64,000 bases of DNA from Catonia carolina (Eukaryota > Arthropoda > Insecta > Hemiptera > Achilidae), in assembly GCA_035578175.1 (NCBI GenBank), contig JAQMRL010000003.1:97633969-97697968 (forward strand). The letters are read 5' to 3'. Positions 53,314 to 63,814 of this stretch are shown piece after piece (position 1 is the first letter of the stretch; the number at the start of each line of letters is the position of its first letter). Both the position numbers and the translations under genes were made by a program. Below the pieces are notes generated by a model. That model saw only the letters and a list, made by a program, of their open reading frames with translations. It did no database searches and was not told where the DNA came from.

Positions 53314-54113
53314 CCATCAGCTGAAAGGCTGGTTTCAACCTGTAGAGGTTTTACCAAGTAAAACGAGGAGTGATGTGGTTTACAATTGCCTTCCTCACTG
53401 AGTGGAAAAGTATGCTTATCAGTATGTGGGTTTTCTGAAAAGCACATATCTTCCACTCTCTAAATGATACCTTCACTTCATTCACCACAGGGTCTGGCTG
53501 TATAATGAAATTCTATACTTTCAGAGGAGATAACTCAGATTAGTGTCTTTTTCAACTTTATCTCTTTTGTTCTGAAATGATTCAGTCATATAATTGTACA
53601 TGGCTGACCGTTGTTGTTGTTTAGGTCATCAGCCGAAAGGCTGGTTTGAACCTGTAGAGGTTTTACTAAGTAAAACGAGGAGTGAGGTGGTTTACCATTG
53701 CCTTCCTTACTGAATGGAAAAGTACACTTATCAGCATGCCGGGCCCTCTGAAAAGCACATAATTTTCCACTCTGCAAATGACACCTTCACTTCATTCACC
53801 ACAGGGTCTGGCTGTATAATGAAATTCATTACTTTCAGAGGAGATAACTCTGATTAGTGTCTTTTACACCTCTACCTCTTCTGTTCTTAAATGATTCAGT
53901 CATTTAATTGGCTGACCATGTGACAAGAAACAGAACGATTTATTTTAGCCCTGTAACGAATAGATTGAGTGTAATTAATTTGACACTCCACCTGTCTGTT
54001 ATGGGCAGACAGACATGGCTGACCATGTGATAAGAAACAAAACTATTTATTTTAGCCCTGCAACTAACAGATTGAATACAAATAATTTGACACTCCACGT
54101 GTTTGTTATGGGC
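53314..54113 (-). mobile_element. SINE (3'-hairpin family), copy B, interrupted by a second SINE
   Basis: Left part 53314-53609 carries the hairpin and central blocks; right part 54025-54113 carries the SINE-5' portion ending near GTGTTTGTTATGGGCAT. The tail side is split off by the LINE (remainder near 51219-51232). Orthologous to the SINE in copy A. Confidence 0.8.
53610..54012 (-). mobile_element. SINE (3'-hairpin family) nested in another SINE
   Basis: A 403-bp full-length copy with TSD ACATGGCTGACC (53598-53609 and 54013-54024). It begins, in window orientation, with GTTGTTGTTGTTTAGG and has the hairpin at 53630-53643. Confidence 0.88.
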
Positions 54114-56330
54114 ATATTGAAAAGTATAAAGCTTTTTTAAATAACATGGTAACTTCCAGTGCTGGTTATTGTCTGATGACATGAATGACAACTCAGATCT
54201 TGTGTAGAAAACGGTACATTACGAAAACGATCGGTGCATGATGATATGAAAGCATGCAGTGTGGTCAACCATTCCGTTTAAAATTGCAAAGTAAAGTAAG
54301 CAGAAAATGACAAAGGGATAGGAATTAACTTGCATGCGGATAGAGAAAAAGAGAGGAACTTCCTTGAGTTAGACAAGAATGGCGTGTATTTAGCGGTAAA
54401 CGAAAATGTCCCTTAACTAATCAATAAAATAAATTATAATAATTGGTCTGGAACATTTGAGATTAGCATGGAAGGAAATACGCAATTTGACTAGTTTAAA
54501 TCAGTTTAATATACTTGTACATTATTGAACAGGGAGGTTTAATGACCTTGTTAAAAAACCTAAGTTCTTCTGGCTCGAATGTTAGCACTCATAAAGGACC
54601 CCTTGACTGAAAAGATAGGTGAAAAACAACAAACGTTCTCAGCGGCGAAAGAGGAAGAAATTCTCAACGGCGAAGAACGCGGAAGAGTCTAGGGGAATTA
54701 ACCCTGAAAAAAATTTTGTTTGGTGCCTGTGAGGTATCAGACCTAACATCAAACTACTTCGGCCAACATTCATAACGTGGCCTGACGATTTTTGTTTTCA
54801 CTGGAAAGTGTTAAAGTAGCCTCTGATGAAGGACTTGAAAGAAGCTGTTTCTGTAAACTAAATATCTTAACAGAGTAGGAAAATATGACAAGCGTTACAA
54901 TAGATAAGCTGCTTATGGATGATAAATTTACTACACATTCACATGATGATATAAACAAAAAAGAGAAAGAATTGTAAAAATTATTAATGAATACTTTACG
55001 AATCTGCATTATATTAAAAGTTAACATTTTATCAATTTTATTATCAGATGGGAATAAAGATTAGTACCGGTATAAGAAACTCAAATGTGCACAGAAGTTT
55101 AAGTACTTATTGCGGAAATTCATACTCCGACAAAAACATAAAACATTTGACGGATTCTAGAAGAAAAGAACAGGAAAAGAATGATTCCAAAAACAGAAAG
55201 AAGACTTTCACGCCAGATAAAAACTTGTCGTAATTAGTGGAAAAGAGATGCCTAAGTTGAACATATTTGTTGAAATTACATAGAGATGTAGATTTATAAA
55301 ATAGAAAAGTTATTTCTTATATTAACATTTTAGATATGATATAGATACCAAAATGATACTGACGACTGTTTGTTATAAAAATATGAGTGTATTTTAAAAA
55401 TTAAAATAACAAAAAAATTATTACATTTTTACTACTAATGAATTTGCATTAGAAATGATAAAATTACAACACTGTAGGAATAAATTATTGCGAAACATTT
55501 TGAGAATATTTAAATTAATAAATACTTCTGTTCATTAAAATTCACGTGATATGGTTTCATCACACCTTTACATTGAGTTCTACATGAAATAATTTTAAAA
55601 TAATTATCTTATAGAATCATACAAATTTAATTACCAAAGTGATAAATAACGAACCTCCAAGACATTTATCTAAACAACTTTTCGTCGATTTCCTGATTAA
55701 GTATGCAGGTAACTTTACATCAAAGGTATTGTAATACCTATGCCTTGGTTCATTAGGGATCTGGGTATTTTATAAACACACTAACTTTAACCTTGTAACA
55801 ATTTTATTTTATTTTCATGATTAATAATTACAATAAATCATTTAACTTAGCCTACTAACAAATACTAGATTGCATGAAGTAAAAAGTTACACAACTTAAA
55901 CTTACCTGTCCACAAATTTCCTACCATTCGCACGCACAATAAACGTAACTCAGAACCGGTCCCGTAACGACCCTGTTGCGTACGAATCGAAAACACTTTT
56001 TATTCTGAATTTAACTGTTGACTCACTGACTACAAATGCGCTAACTGTCCTTTTACCTTTATATCTGCGGTATGATAGTTAATCCAGACCCTTCGAACAA
56101 TTTCTCCATTTTCGTGGAACTTGTACATACAAGGAATTGAAATAAATACGAATATTTTTACTATTTCCAATTTCTTAGAACTCTTATTCAAAATATTTCA
56201 TTCATCGCAGTTCACTGTCCTTGATAAACACACTGAGCCCCATAAAATACAGAATTCTTACAATGAACAACCAATACCAACCATTTCTGGAATAATGTTA
56301 CAATTTCTTTTCAGGAGTCCTTACGTGGCA
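54114..56330. other. Intergenic stretch with two small open frames
   Basis: 54885-54977 encodes MTSVTIDKLLMDDKF... (30 residues). 55048-55233 encodes a 61-residue lysine-rich polar peptide (MGIKISTGIRNSNV...) directly after an acceptor-like TTTATTATCAG. They do not join in frame through any splice pair I could find, and neither has a known domain. The rest is AT-rich and unassigned. Confidence 0.35.
55048..55233 (+). CDS. Candidate small or terminal exon, unrecognised
   Basis: 61 codons ending TAA, preceded immediately by an acceptor-like tract. Composition is polar (KEQEKNDSKNRKKTF), unlike translated AT-rich noise. No partner exon or paralogue is visible in this window. Could be chance. 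Confidence 0.22.
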   Translation: MGIKISTGIRNSNVHRSLSTYCGNSYSDKNIKHLTDSRRKEQEKNDSKNRKKTFTPDKNLS

Positions 56331-56461
56331 GAATTAACGCCTCTGAGAGGCTCTGTTCAAATTAACATTTACCTCAATTCCAGAAATACTGGGAAGAAGT
56401 AGCTATTAAATTGAATAGTTGTCATTAGTGTACCTTTCTAATACAAAACAAAAGCTAAAAA

Positions 56462-56462
<1 letters not shown>

Positions 56463-56514
<52 letters not shown>

Positions 56515-56516
56515 AT
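56463..56516. repeat. (TA)n microsatellite
   Basis: About 22 TA units plus a short degenerate tail, at a site where copy A has only AATACAAAAAGT. Confidence 0.95.
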
Positions 56517-56589
56517 GAAGTCTCTCCGGAATAATTACTTTCCAAGAAGACCACTCATCGAAAACACCAATATTTATTTTTAGAAAACA

Positions 56590-56956
56590 CTGAAGTGTTT
56601 GGCCGGTCCTGTTCTTAGGCCTTCGAGTAGTCCCCATTTGAACCCCAATTGATTTTATCTTCTGGGGTTACGTTAAAAACCATGTCTATAGTGAGAAGAT
56701 TCAAAATGTTAATCATTTACGACAACGAATTGCTACTGCTGTTGCTTCAGTCACGCTCGATATAACACAGTGCACCTGGACAGATGTCGAATATCGTTTA
56801 GATGTGTGCAGTGCAACTAACGGTGCTCATATGCAAACTTATTAAGAATGAAAAAAAACTTTATTATCTGTTTATAACAAAAAAATTATGACTTTATCTT
56901 CAGTTTTTTTAAACTGAATTTTTTTCAAATGAATGCAACCTTTAACGATGACCCGG
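56590..56956 (+). mobile_element. Tc1/mariner-like remnant, 3' part
   Basis: Same family as 23026-23451. The plus strand encodes WGYVKNHVYSEKIQN, RQRIATAVASVTLDI and YRLDVCSATNGAHMQTY, then the right end GATGACCCGG abutting TA. In copy A the matching site reads AAAGTACTATGTGG, so the TA target is visible. The left end is missing. Confidence 0.75.
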
Positions 56957-57065
56957 TACTATGTGGCCTGTGCAAATAAATTCACACAATTAATCCTCAG
57001 CAACATAATCACCTATCCCTAGAACATATGTTTTCTGTGATAAATTTTTTAAATGATGGCCTTAT

Positions 57066-57460
57066 GTTGTTGTTTAGGTCAACAGCCGAAAGGCTGGTTT
57101 GAACCTCTAGAGGTTTTACTAAGTAAAAACGAGGAGTAAGGTGGTTTACCATGCTTTCCTCACTGAGTTGAAAGAGTATGCTTATCAGCATGCCAGGCCC
57201 TCCGAAAAGCACTCACTTTCCACCCTGCAAATGATACCTTCACTTGATTCACCACAGGGTCTGGCTGCATAGTGAAATTCATTACTCTCAGAGGAGATAA
57301 CTCTGACTAGTGTCTTTTACACCTCTACCTCTTCTGTTCTTAAATAGTTCAGTCATATAAGTGGCTGACTATGTGATAAGAAACAGAACTATTTTTTTTT
57401 AGCCCTGGACCAAACAGATAGAGTGCAATTAAAATAACACTCCACCTGCCCGTTTTGGGC
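57066..57460 (-). mobile_element. SINE, full-length copy (3'-hairpin family) with 13-bp target duplication
   Basis: ATGATGGCCTTAT at 57053-57065 and 57461-57473 flanks 395 bp. The hairpin is at 57083-57096, next to the GTTGTTGTTT tail (minus-strand AAACAACAAC). Confidence 0.92.
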
Positions 57461-57731
57461 ATGATGGCCTTATATCATCTAATTTATCCCAAAGGAAATT
57501 TGTTCAGTCATTAAATTTAAACTTTAAATATTCCATGGTTGCAACAAAAATGAAATGCCAACATCATGATGGTAGTTGGTCATAAAGAGGGGTGGTTGCT
57601 TAAAAGAGCAAAAATGCATGGGCCTCACATGAAATAAAATCAGTTCTTCAAAAATAGGTTTTAATTATAGGTGATCACTGGGTAAAGGTTGAATAAATAC
57701 AAATCTGTTCCCAACAAGTTAAAGGTGTTAA

Positions 57732-58336
57732 CTCCATTTTGGTGATTTTTCAGGAGAACCAAAAATAGAAATATTTATCTTTTTTTCATTATTGTAACAA
57801 AATTTACGCCCAAATTCTACAGAAAATTTTTCTTATATACAGATTTATTATTTCATAACTTTGTCAATTTCTATACTCCTTTCCACCTAAACAAGACTTA
57901 ATATCTTAACCGAATTCTGTGTTTTGTCACTTTTTTACACTCTACATTAGTGTTAACTCCAATGTAAAATGATTTTATTAAAAAAAATTTAGTGAAATAC
58001 CTAGTGGTAACGCAACATTATAAATTTTATAAAAAAGCAGCATTTTATACACAATGTTTGAAAAAAATTCAAAGTTTACTCAATACTGATTAGTAACAGG
58101 TGAATAAAATACCAAATATTATAAAAATTCAAGCAAAATTTGAGGAATATCAGTAAAATACATTCAACTTTTATTTTACAAAAAATCTTGTACATCAACT
58201 ACAAAATTTAATTTAATATGGTTATTACAAGCTCCAAAATTTCAAGTTAGGGAGGAAGGAGGTAATATTGTACATCTTTAGAGCATTTCTTTTTGATTTT
58301 AAAAGTAGTTTTAACTCAATTTCACCAAAATTGGAG
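57732..58336. mobile_element. TTAA-flanked inverted-repeat element 1 (piggyBac-like)
   Basis: The left end CTCCATTTTGGTGA is inverted at the right (TCACCAAAATTGGAG). TTAA flanks both sides (57728-57731 and 58337-58340). 605 bp, non-coding. It shares its right TTAA with the next element. Confidence 0.75.
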
Positions 58337-58340
58337 TTAA

Positions 58341-59244
58341 GGGGGGAACATACCCAGTAACAGCTGAACAAATTTAAAAAATATCAAAAAAACTTTTTGT
58401 CTAGTTAGATTCTCTGAAATGTACTCTTAAAAATGGTATATCTGTTTATGTAATACGGCTTTTATAAACTGATGTAAAACTTGAAAAAACGACTCGGTGT
58501 TTAAACTAAATTTTGTGTTTTTTTTTACGAAAACAACACTAATTTTCAATAAACTCTAGCATGAAAACGAAACAGGATAGAGCCATAATCTTTTTTTTGT
58601 TTTGAAATGCGTTTCATTCTGTTTTAGTTAATAATATCATTAGAGTGCAGCACTAACAATATACACTAACAGTATGTAACCTATAGTGCAGGAGAATTCT
58701 GAACTACATCACAATTAGTAAGACTTTTACCTCAATTATCTAAAAATAAAAATTTTCTGTTTTTCGAAGTTTGGGAAAATCATAACTTCTTTTCTGTTAA
58801 AGATAGAGCAATAATTTATTTTTAAAGTGTTCAGAAGACTTAGTTCTATGATCTGATGAAGAGAAATTACAAAGTAACCTCAATTTGTTTTTTTATTTAG
58901 ACTTAAACATACAAGTTGTAGTTTTTCGTTGATGTAAAAATTTAAATTTTTTTTAAAAATTCAGATTATAAGATTTTAAAAAACTATGTCATCAGATCAC
59001 AGAACAGAATTTTATCTTTAATTTAAAAAAAAGTTAGACTGATAGGTCAAATACAAAATAAGTTACAGCTTTTCCAAAAACACACTGATATTTTATCCCC
59101 CACCCCTTAAAAGGCGACAGGGTGGAAATTTTTTATATCATATTATACGGAAAGTTATCTTTTTTTTAACTCTAACTTCCAAAAACAAAATCGGGTTTGT
59201 AACTCATAAGGGAAAGTTTTTCATATTTTGGGTATGTTCCCCCC
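58341..59244. mobile_element. TTAA-flanked inverted-repeat element 2 (piggyBac-like)
   Basis: The left end GGGGGGAACATACCCA and right end TGGGTATGTTCCCCCC are perfect inverted repeats. TTAA lies at 58337-58340 and 59245-59248. 904 bp, AT-rich, no transposase frame. Confidence 0.85.
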
Positions 59245-59345
59245 TTAACATCCTTTACCTCTGCGGTACAGAAATATACTGTTCGTACAATATAATTATT
59301 TAAAATTTGTTTTTTTTTTCAAAAATTTAATAATCAAGAATTAAA

Positions 59346-60065
59346 GTTTGTTTGTTTGTACCAAGTAATCCCCGGAACCACCAAAGCAATTTTAAAAAAT
59401 TTTATTATTGGAAACTGTAGAGCTTTTTTTTAGAAACATAGTTTACAAAGCATACTTTTAAATTTTGAAAAAGTTCGTGATGAGTAAAACAAAGCCATCT
59501 TATATATTATTTGTTTGATGTAAGGTCGTTTGGGAGATTTAGTTCTTACATTTATTCTTTACAACAATTTTCTGTTCTATTTTACCATCTATTGTATACA
59601 ATTGTTGTATTATGCAGTCAGGTAGTGAGGTATCAGGAATGGTACAATACCACCCTACAATATGACATCTTTTACTGCTTCCTTTTTTCAAAAATTTTGA
59701 AATTATTTATGGGTAAAAAACCCAAAAAATTATGTCAGATTTGATTTATTTATAGAAAGTTATGTAAACCTTCCAAAAATCAGATCATACCATTTTTTTC
59801 CCTATAGTAAATTTTCTTATGGTATTCATCCCCTTTCACATGCGATTCATACTGACATTAACAAAATTCTTGTTTCAAGGCGTAAGCGTCATAAGGATTT
59901 GGAGAGGGTGGGCGGCAAAAATATAGTAAAAGTTTTTTCATTAAAAAATATTTTTATTTGAACATATGAAAACACTTAATGTAATTAGTTCCAATGCTAT
60001 TTGAATCTACTTAAATCTTATTTCATCACTAGCCTATAAGAGTTCTGGCTAAATTTTGTCAAAAT
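59346..60065. other. AT-rich intergenic stretch
   Basis: A 77-codon open frame (59511-59744) lacks any domain. No element boundary recognised. Confidence 0.4.
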
Positions 60066-60433
60066 TTATTTCTCAAATTTATCTTCAGCTTCCAGAACCC
60101 TCGTTTTATGCAATCTCATCATACATTGACCATCAAGCCGATTTTCTGTCATTGTTAACCATAACCAAATTTTTGTCCTGCGTAAGGTACTGAAAGATCT
60201 TTCAATAGTGCACTTTGTATGCCGATTTTCTGTCATTGTTGACCGTAACCAAATTTTTGTCCTGCGTAAGGCACTGAAGGATCTTTCAATAGTGCATTTT
60301 GTATAGGGCTGTACAAGAGAGATAAGTAGTATGGATGGATAGAACCATACTACCATTGTTGTTTCTTTAACTAGTGCATCTAGTTCTATCTCCTTCAGTT
60401 TGGCATTGGCACACTTTTTCCTACTACACTTTT
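60066..60433 (-). pseudogene. hAT transposase C-terminal remnant with in-frame tandem duplication
   Basis: The minus strand reads KLKEIELDALVKETT, FYPSILLISLVQPYTK, then the hAT dimerisation motif CTIERSFSALRRTKIWL and TMTENRLDGQCMM, and ends with a frame extension to 60066. An 84-bp unit (60137-60220 and 60221-60304) is duplicated in frame, so the ERSFS.LRRTKIWL block appears twice. The rest of the transposase is absent. Confidence 0.7.
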
Positions 60434-61404
60434 AAGGGAAACTTTCCCTTTTCCTACACTTTTTTTCATTGGTTGCACCAAAGTTCAGTTTCACAAATGA
60501 CTCACTCACTCTGAATGCAGCATTTAAAAAGGGAACAGAAAGAGAAGAACAAGAAGGCATCTTCCCGCCACGATGATAACATGGTTTCTTGTGGCACAAT
60601 ACTGTTCCTATTGACCCGTAATCTTTTATTTTACTAAATGACCAAGGAGCAAGCCCCCACCCTTCCACTCCATGGTTATGTCTATGTTTCAGTGCTAATC
60701 GGTTTTATTTGTATAGTTGTAATTTGACTATTATCATATCCCTAAGCGTGAGAAGTAAGTGTGTTACTTAAATTTAGTTTAGTATGAAGCACAGCGAATG
60801 GTTATTACTATTCTAAGTCTATGGAACATTTTGTTAATAAAATTCTTATTTGCTTTTCTGGTTCTTGTTATAGTTTTTACCAATTTTTTTTTAAGAACCT
60901 CAAAAGCGTCCTATATAAAACCATGTTAAAATTATCCAAATACATTCAGTTTAACTCTGTATTTAAAAGTAAACAGGATATCCATTTAAAAGACATTGAA
61001 CAATAGTTTGTAATCTAAATACGTGATATTCCTATCAAAAATATTATTATTTTCAAACCACAATATTTTGTAAATGAATACATACAGTAAAATAAAGGAA
61101 ACTGTTAGATAAAGTTTGTATCAGTAAAACTAAACCAAGCATGTGCAATATTGATTAGAGAGATAAAATAAAACCACAAATTAAAGTTAAAGGAAATTTA
61201 CAAAAATTAAAAACAAAAACCTACAACTGATTTACGTAATTGTACATTATCAGTTTTATAAAGAAAACTGGTCTTCACAATATGTGTCATAAAGATTTTT
61301 ACAGAGGAATGTTAATTGTTTATTGAATTATTCAATATGAGAAGTGGTTTGTGATGTTTAATAAATAATGTCAATGAGATTTCTAACGAATTTTCAAGAA
61401 GAAA
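60434..61404. other. Upstream region of the Methuselah-like gene
   Basis: AT-rich. No clear TATA box or upstream coding exon recognised; the promoter should be here. A 78-codon minus-strand frame at 60432-60668 has no domain. Confidence 0.45.
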
Positions 61405-63081
61405 ATGGGTAAGATAGTGCACATAATTGGTTTGATAATATTACTGCACATATCAACTTTAATTATTTATACAATATACAACGACACATATAATCTGATA
61501 CATAATACAGAATTAAAAGATATTTTCCCATGTTACTTATGGGAATTCATTCACAATGATCGTATCAATTATACAAGTGAAAGCACAATTATATTTAATA
61601 ACAGATCGTTTAATGATTCGACATATAAAAAAACTGGAAATGGGATTAAATTGTGTGTTTCAGATAGGTATCATCAGTTAAACAAATCTATTAAATGCTG
61701 TCCAAGAAATAATTTTATGGAAAGCAACTTAAACTGTATTAGTATTATTAATTATACAAAATTAAACTCTGATGAGTATAACGCATTAGATTTTCTTGAT
61801 AGACTGACAGAAACTAATAATATGTTATATCTTGAAGATAGTAAATGTGATAAATATGTGCTTAAAAAGGATTACAATACTATTTTATATCATATGAAAA
61901 AAAGTATAATCTTTAGGAATTTACATGAAGATCTTAAATACTTATATTTGCGTGAAAAGTGTTTTGAGTATGTTGAAATAAATAAAAAAGTGGAAGAGAT
62001 TCTGTGTATTGATTCACTTACAGAATTCATTAACGATTCAGTGACAATATGGAAATCGGTAATATATGAACATAAAGTAGAATTAGGGTATTATTTTGTT
62101 TCGATTATCTTACTTTTAATAACACTGACTGTCTATTGCCTTATTTCTGATTTACGAACTACGATAGGAAAATGTACAATGAGTTTAGTTGTAAGTATAT
62201 TATTAAGCAATATTTCATCAGTCATTTATACATTAGTGTTATTGTATTACAATACTGTTTTTGTTAGTGAATTAAATATACTTTTTGAAAGTATTCAAGA
62301 AACACCGATAAATTTAAAATCACCATGGAATTTAAAACATCCTAGTGATTATTCAATATTCTGTCTTTCTTTTTGGAATATCCGTCAATACGCTTGGTTA
62401 GTAAATATATTTTGGTTAAATGTAATATATTTTGATATTTGGAAGGTATTTTCAAATTTCTCTGTATCTCCTTCTAGAAAGAGAACAAGAAATGAGAAAT
62501 TGTTTATAAAATATTCATTATACGCTTGGTGTACACCATTATTTATTTTATTTTTAAATTTTCTTGGTGATTTAAGCCTCCCTAAAGGATCATATTTCAA
62601 ACCGAATGTCAATTGTAAACAAATTTTTGAACCTCCATTGTATTTACTGATTGTTGCAACGGTAGTGGTTTTTATTAACTGGTTACCATTTAGTGCTATT
62701 ATTTTTAAAATTTGTAAACATAAAAGAAATACTGAAATGCTGCGAGAAAATAAAAAACTCTTATCAAAATTAATGTTTAAAGTATGTTTTAACTTTTCTA
62801 TTGTAATGGGTTTGTATTGGACCGTTACAATTTTAGCGTTTTTATTATCATACACTACTGATTTGATGCCCAGGTATATATGGACATTATTAAATAGTTT
62901 ATTTGATTACCAAGGTATTCCTGTCTTTATTTTATTTGTTAGTGAAGAACAAGTGTTAAAAGCACTTAAATCCAAATACTTTCCATCGTCATCATTTAAT
63001 CAAGGTAGCGTTACATTTACATTACAACAAAGGATATCAGTTTGCAGTATCAATGAAGAAACTGCCAGTAACCTTCATTGA
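61405..63081 (+). CDS. Methuselah-like G-protein-coupled receptor
   Basis: 558 residues in one exon, with no introns in the coding region. Residues 4-25 are a hydrophobic leader. The ectodomain to about 226 has eight cysteines (43, 84, 98, 99, 111, 148, 186, 201) and about seven N-glycosylation motifs (NYT, NRS, NDS, NKS). Seven membrane spans follow at about 229-247, 258-281, 325-349, 369-388, 411-436, 458-483 and 492-513. Family marks are GKC...SL before span 2, the span-3 block YAWLVNIFWLNVIYFDIW, YAWCTPL in span 4 and FNFSIVMGLYW in span 6. C320 and C404 could form the usual extracellular disulfide. Members respond to peptide or protein ligands and have been linked to lifespan and stress in flies; the ligand here is unknown. 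Start MGK is the first in-frame ATG before the leader. Confidence 0.9.
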   Translation: MGKIVHIIGLIILLHISTLIIYTIYNDTYNLIHNTELKDIFPCYLWEFIHNDRINYTSESTIIFNNRSFNDSTYKKTGNGIKLCVSDRYHQLNKSIKCCPRNNFMESNLNCISIINYTKLNSDEYNALDFLDRLTETNNMLYLEDSKCDKYVLKKDYNTILYHMKKSIIFRNLHEDLKYLYLREKCFEYVEINKKVEEILCIDSLTEFINDSVTIWKSVIYEHKVELGYYFVSIILLLITLTVYCLISDLRTTIGKCTMSLVVSILLSNISSVIYTLVLLYYNTVFVSELNILFESIQETPINLKSPWNLKHPSDYSIFCLSFWNIRQYAWLVNIFWLNVIYFDIWKVFSNFSVSPSRKRTRNEKLFIKYSLYAWCTPLFILFLNFLGDLSLPKGSYFKPNVNCKQIFEPPLYLLIVATVVVFINWLPFSAIIFKICKHKRNTEMLRENKKLLSKLMFKVCFNFSIVMGLYWTVTILAFLLSYTTDLMPRYIWTLLNSLFDYQGIPVFILFVSEEQVLKALKSKYFPSSSFNQGSVTFTLQQRISVCSINEETASNLH

Positions 63082-63225
63082 GACTGATTAATGATCATTA
63101 AAGTCACATAAAGGATTTCTTGAAGGAGGTTGCATTGTCAACCCTATTTTGTTAAAATGCTGTGTAACTACCTATATTTCTTTTTAGAAGCTAAACTTAT
63201 GACACAAGAATAGACAGTAGAATCT
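63082..63225 (+). other. Probable 3' UTR of the Methuselah-like gene
   Basis: Noncoding, no AATAAA before the MITE at 63226. Confidence 0.5.
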
Positions 63226-63780
63226 CAGTAGTCCGGCCTGTTCAGGACCGAGAGGGTGCCGGATTACTGAAAATTCTGGATTACTGGATGTGTTGGAATT
63301 TTGGAACTATAAATTATAAATTTAAACAAAATATGGATATGCATTGATTTCTATGTGATTTTAAATTAAATTAACTAATTAAAAGAGATTTGCTGAGTAA
63401 TTCTGTAGCCATTGTACTAAACATAATTATCGGCTATTGAAATCGCCTAGTACGGTGTGCGGGTGCTCATGTTCTGAGATTACGTTTCGTTGTCAATTCG
63501 GCATGAAGTATAAAGTATAACCTAATTCTGGGTTTTGAATAAAAGGCCAAAAATTATTCCATTTAACAATAATTAAGGTCTGTTTATTCATTTCTTTAAT
63601 CAAATCCTAAACATACATGTTAAATTAAATCCGCCATAATTAGGTCGAGTTGATTTCCTTAATTCAATTTAAATCTTTTACCAAAATCTGTCCTGGGTGA
63701 GGTTTCATACTTTTAGGCCTAATATTTTAAGGGCCGGATTACTGGAGGTGCCGGACTACTGCACGGCCGGACTACCAAGA
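63226..63780. mobile_element. Tigger/pogo-like MITE
   Basis: Left end CAGTAGTCCGGCC and right GGCCGGACTACCA are inverted; further GCCGGATTACTG motifs lie inside both arms. About 555 bp, non-coding. Confidence 0.7.
63538..63543 (+). terminator. AATAAA polyadenylation signal inside the MITE
   Basis: The first canonical AATAAA after the receptor stop codon at 63081 lies within the inserted element. Confidence 0.45.
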
Positions 63781-63814
63781 TTATATTGTACTTACATAAA
63801 ATATGTTAAATTAA

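Larger units (their letters stand above)
45239..54113 (+). repeat. Segmental duplication copy B
   Basis: Direct repeat of copy A, about 16.6 kb downstream. It differs by an insertion of about 834 bp in exon 2, loss of about 700 bp in the 3' flank, no foldback element, and a LINE plus a SINE inserted in the terminal SINE. Confidence 0.9.
56331..59345 (+). repeat. Partial duplication copy C
   Basis: Matches copy A 32460-33225 in order (AAATTAACATTTACCTCAAT, ATCGAAAACACCAATATTTA, ATGTGGCCTGTGCAAATAAA, TTTAAACTTTAAATATTCCA, AATTATTTAAAATTTGTTTT), interrupted by a TA repeat, a transposon remnant, a SINE and two TTAA elements. It lacks the gene exons. Confidence 0.8.
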
